Of a DNA stretch of 7,951 bases, positions 6,998 to 7,951 are shown in pieces. The notes under the pieces are model-generated. The model had not been told where the DNA came from, ran no database searches, and saw only the letters and a list, made by a program, of their open reading frames with translations. The stretch comes from Zoogloeaceae bacterium (lineage in GTDB: Bacteria > Pseudomonadota > Gammaproteobacteria > Burkholderiales > Rhodocyclaceae), in the NCBI GenBank assembly GCA_031282665.1, contig JAITDH010000007.1, positions 1 to 7,951 of the forward strand, given 5' to 3'. The position numbers and the translations under genes were made by a program. Positions within the stretch are counted from its first letter, which is position 1; each line of letters opens with the position of its first letter.

Positions 6998-7201
6998 TCA
7001 GAGGACAGAGCGCCAACTGACTACTGATCCACAGACCACAAAGCGAGCGCTCTGTCCTCTGTCTCCTGTCTCCTGTCCGACAAAAGCGGGAAAGGCGCGC
7101 ATGACTTGCCAAATGAGATTGCCAATGGAAGGAAACAAGTTCACAATCTCGTTCATTCCCAATTCGGGAATTTCGACCGGTCGAAAATTATTTTTTGCCA
7201 T
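6998..7201 (-). CDS. Possible small protein, 67 residues, unrecognised
   Basis: The minus strand carries an ATG at 7201 preceded by AGGAG at 5 bases' distance, a near-ideal ribosome binding site. The first 40 or so residues (starting MAKNNFRPVEIPELGMNEIV and continuing with an aromatic, amphipathic stretch) look protein-like. The last 20 residues run through the inverted repeat and read as repeat-derived sequence. The frame lies divergent to the zinc-ribbon gene with a 92-base gap. Against it, the ribosome-site bases belong to a TCTCCTGTCC repeat that also occurs at 7069, and the ORF covers a palindrome that may have its own function. I do not recognise the sequence and would not assign a role. 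Confidence 0.25.
   Translation of the reverse strand: MAKNNFRPVEIPELGMNEIVNLFPSIGNLIWQVMRAFPAFVGQETGDRGQSARFVVCGSVVSWRSVL
6999..7061. repeat. 15-bp perfect inverted repeat, 33-base loop
   Basis: CAGAGGACAGAGCGC (6999-7013) is the exact reverse complement of 7047-7061. It begins 5 bases after the stop of the AAA+ gene. In RNA it would form a strong stem, but the sequence after it is pyrimidine-rich rather than a T-run, so a standard terminator is doubtful. CAGAGGACAG recurs at 3749-3758, suggesting fragments of one dispersed repeat. The flanks show no target-site duplication. Confidence 0.6.
7155..7197. promoter_or_regulatory. Two adjacent palindromes followed by a T-run
   Basis: ATTCCC (7155-7160) pairs with GGGAAT (7166-7171). 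Sharing one base with it, TTTCGACCGGTCGAAA (7171-7186) is a perfect 16-bp palindrome. TTATTTTTT (7188-7196) follows. The arrangement could be a weak intrinsic terminator for plus-strand transcription coming from the AAA+ gene, or an operator for a dimeric repressor controlling the zinc-ribbon gene. The symmetry is certain; the function is not. Confidence 0.4.
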
Positions 7202-7283
7202 GAGATCTCCTGTCCTGCGGCTGAACGAAGCGCATTATCCGGCGCGGGGTTGTGTGTCGCGGGATAGCTGTCGGCAATAATCG

Positions 7284-7288
7284 GGAGG
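7284..7288 (+). promoter_or_regulatory. Ribosome binding site of the zinc-ribbon gene
   Basis: GGAGG, inside a G-rich GGGAGGGG stretch, ends 5 bases before the ATG at 7294. It shows which strand is coding, because the opposite strand is also open over this gene. Confidence 0.8.
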
Positions 7289-7293
7289 GGAAT

Positions 7294-7951
7294 ATGAAAT
7301 TGGTGCGCGTTTGCCCTGTTTGCGATACGGAAAATCCTCCGGAGCAGGTGCATTGCCTTGCCTGCGCCAGCCTTCTGGCGGATGTGGACTTCGTGCCCGC
7401 CAGGCAGACGAAACCCGTGGAAGAAATTCCGGCAAGGGAAGACAAGGCGGCGAGTAGCGAGATTCCTGAAGTTTCCACCAAGGTTTCCGCCAGGGAATCT
7501 TCCCCCGCTGAATCTTCTCCCAATGAAATTCCCGCCAGCAAAACTTTCGCCAGTGAAATTTCCAGCGGGCAAACTTCCAGCGAGACGCCCGCCAAACCAC
7601 TGATCGTCGACGAAAAACCGATCGCCGAGGACAGCGCTCCCACAATGCCCGCCAACAAGGCGCACGCCAGCAAAACACCCACCCATGAAATTCCCGATGA
7701 ATTGCTCGCCGATGCAGAATTCATGGCCGGGGCGACCGACTCGCTCATCATATCCAACATCATGTTCTCGGTCGAGGAACCGGAAGATGAGATAGAGGGG
7801 GAGGTGCGCGTTTGTCCCAACCCGGATTGCGGCCAGGCGAATCCGGCGGAAGCGAAGCGTTGCCTGTATTGCGATACGCCGCTCAATGCCGAGCCGGAGC
7901 AAGAGGAAGAACCGCGGCCACAGGAAGCGCCGGAGGAAAAACAGGAAGAGG
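7294..7951 (+). CDS. Double zinc-ribbon protein with repetitive linker, 3' end missing
   Basis: The first 219 residues are in the window and no stop is reached. Two four-cysteine zinc ribbons are seen: CPVCDTENPPEQVHCLAC (Cys7, 10, 21, 24) and CPNPDCGQANPAEAKRCLYC (Cys174, 179, 190, 193), each introduced by VRVCP. Between them is a disordered Ser/Glu/Pro/Ala linker with a five-residue period (residues 63-97) and four EIP motifs (44, 56, 78, 132). After the second ribbon comes a Glu/Pro-rich stretch, so another domain probably begins beyond the edge. Paired ribbons followed by FHA, kinase, phosphatase or OB-fold domains are known from bacterial signalling and stress clusters, but which one follows here cannot be seen. 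It is probably cytoplasmic, with no signal peptide. The ribbons likely bind protein or nucleic acid. It may act with the AAA+ protein encoded upstream. Confidence 0.8.
   Translation, partial: MKLVRVCPVCDTENPPEQVHCLACASLLADVDFVPARQTKPVEEIPAREDKAASSEIPEVSTKVSARESSPAESSPNEIPASKTFASEISSGQTSSETPAKPLIVDEKPIAEDSAPTMPANKAHASKTPTHEIPDELLADAEFMAGATDSLIISNIMFSVEEPEDEIEGEVRVCPNPDCGQANPAEAKRCLYCDTPLNAEPEQEEEPRPQEAPEEKQEE
7480..7584 (+). repeat. Seven degenerate 15-base units in the linker
   Basis: Seven consecutive 15-base units lie in frame, near the consensus GAA-WYT-TCC-SCC-AGS. They encode five-residue units such as EIPAS, KTFAS and EISSG. Because the unit is a multiple of three, every frame on both strands stays open and reads as a five-residue repeat. 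Confidence 0.65.

Larger units (their letters stand above)
6995..7293. other. Intergenic region with dyads between the AAA+ and zinc-ribbon genes
   Basis: This gap holds a long inverted repeat, short direct repeats (TCTCCTG twice at 7062-7075, and TCTCCTGTCC at 7069-7078 and 7206-7215), a pair of palindromes before a T-run, and a possible small minus-strand ORF. I found no plus-strand promoter of good quality directly before the zinc-ribbon gene. Confidence 0.6.

Noticed and set aside
6999..7061. The inverted repeat as the ends of an insertion sequence or a MITE.
   Set aside because: The unit is only 63 bases long, there is no target-site duplication, and no transposase is near. A small dispersed repeat or RNA hairpin is simpler.
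7153..7902. A 249-codon minus-strand frame that reads like a pentapeptide-repeat protein.
   Set aside because: The plus strand here encodes two clear four-cysteine zinc ribbons behind a strong ribosome site. The antisense pattern follows automatically from the 15-base repeat, and the rest of the frame has no recognisable content.

Overview
The window looks like chromosomal DNA from a GC-rich proteobacterium, most likely a betaproteobacterium. The main reason is the fructose-bisphosphate aldolase, which in length and sequence resembles the Calvin-cycle-type class II enzyme of Cupriavidus/Ralstonia relatives. The Tat-exported DUF1513 protein and the MotA/MotB-type pair also suit a Gram-negative cell. 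No tRNA, rRNA, CRISPR array, integrase or transposase is visible.

Layout, left to right. Positions 1-240 hold two GC-rich hairpins at the edge and then the leader of a plus-strand gene for a periplasmic beta-propeller protein of the DUF1513 family (241-1431). It converges, with a 12-base gap, on a minus-strand two-gene operon (3698 down to 1444). That operon encodes a ZorA-like MotA/TolQ-type membrane protein with a long helical tail, and a ZorB-like MotB/OmpA-type protein. The two genes overlap by 4 bases (ATGA). A 297-base divergent region (3699-3995) carries a dispersed-repeat-like palindrome and likely promoters for both directions. On the plus strand follow class II fructose-bisphosphate aldolase (3996-5060) and, 29 bases later, a 634-residue AAA+ protein (5090-6994). 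The AAA+ protein has a complete ClpB-D2-like module behind a divergent N-terminal half. A 299-base gap (6995-7293) contains a 15-bp inverted repeat, a perfect 16-bp palindrome before a T-run, and a possible small minus-strand ORF. The last gene (7294 to beyond the edge) encodes a protein with two four-cysteine zinc ribbons joined by a repetitive acidic linker.

How the parts may work together. ZorA/ZorB form the proton-driven motor of Zorya anti-phage systems, but no ZorC, ZorD or ZorE partner is seen here. The pair is bounded by a convergent gene on one side and a divergent housekeeping gene on the other. Nearby lie a Clp-like AAA+ ATPase and a zinc-ribbon protein, both of a kind found in bacterial stress or conflict clusters, but on the other strand and across the aldolase gene. 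Whether these four genes form one functional unit is open. It is the most interesting possibility in the window and remains an inference from proximity.
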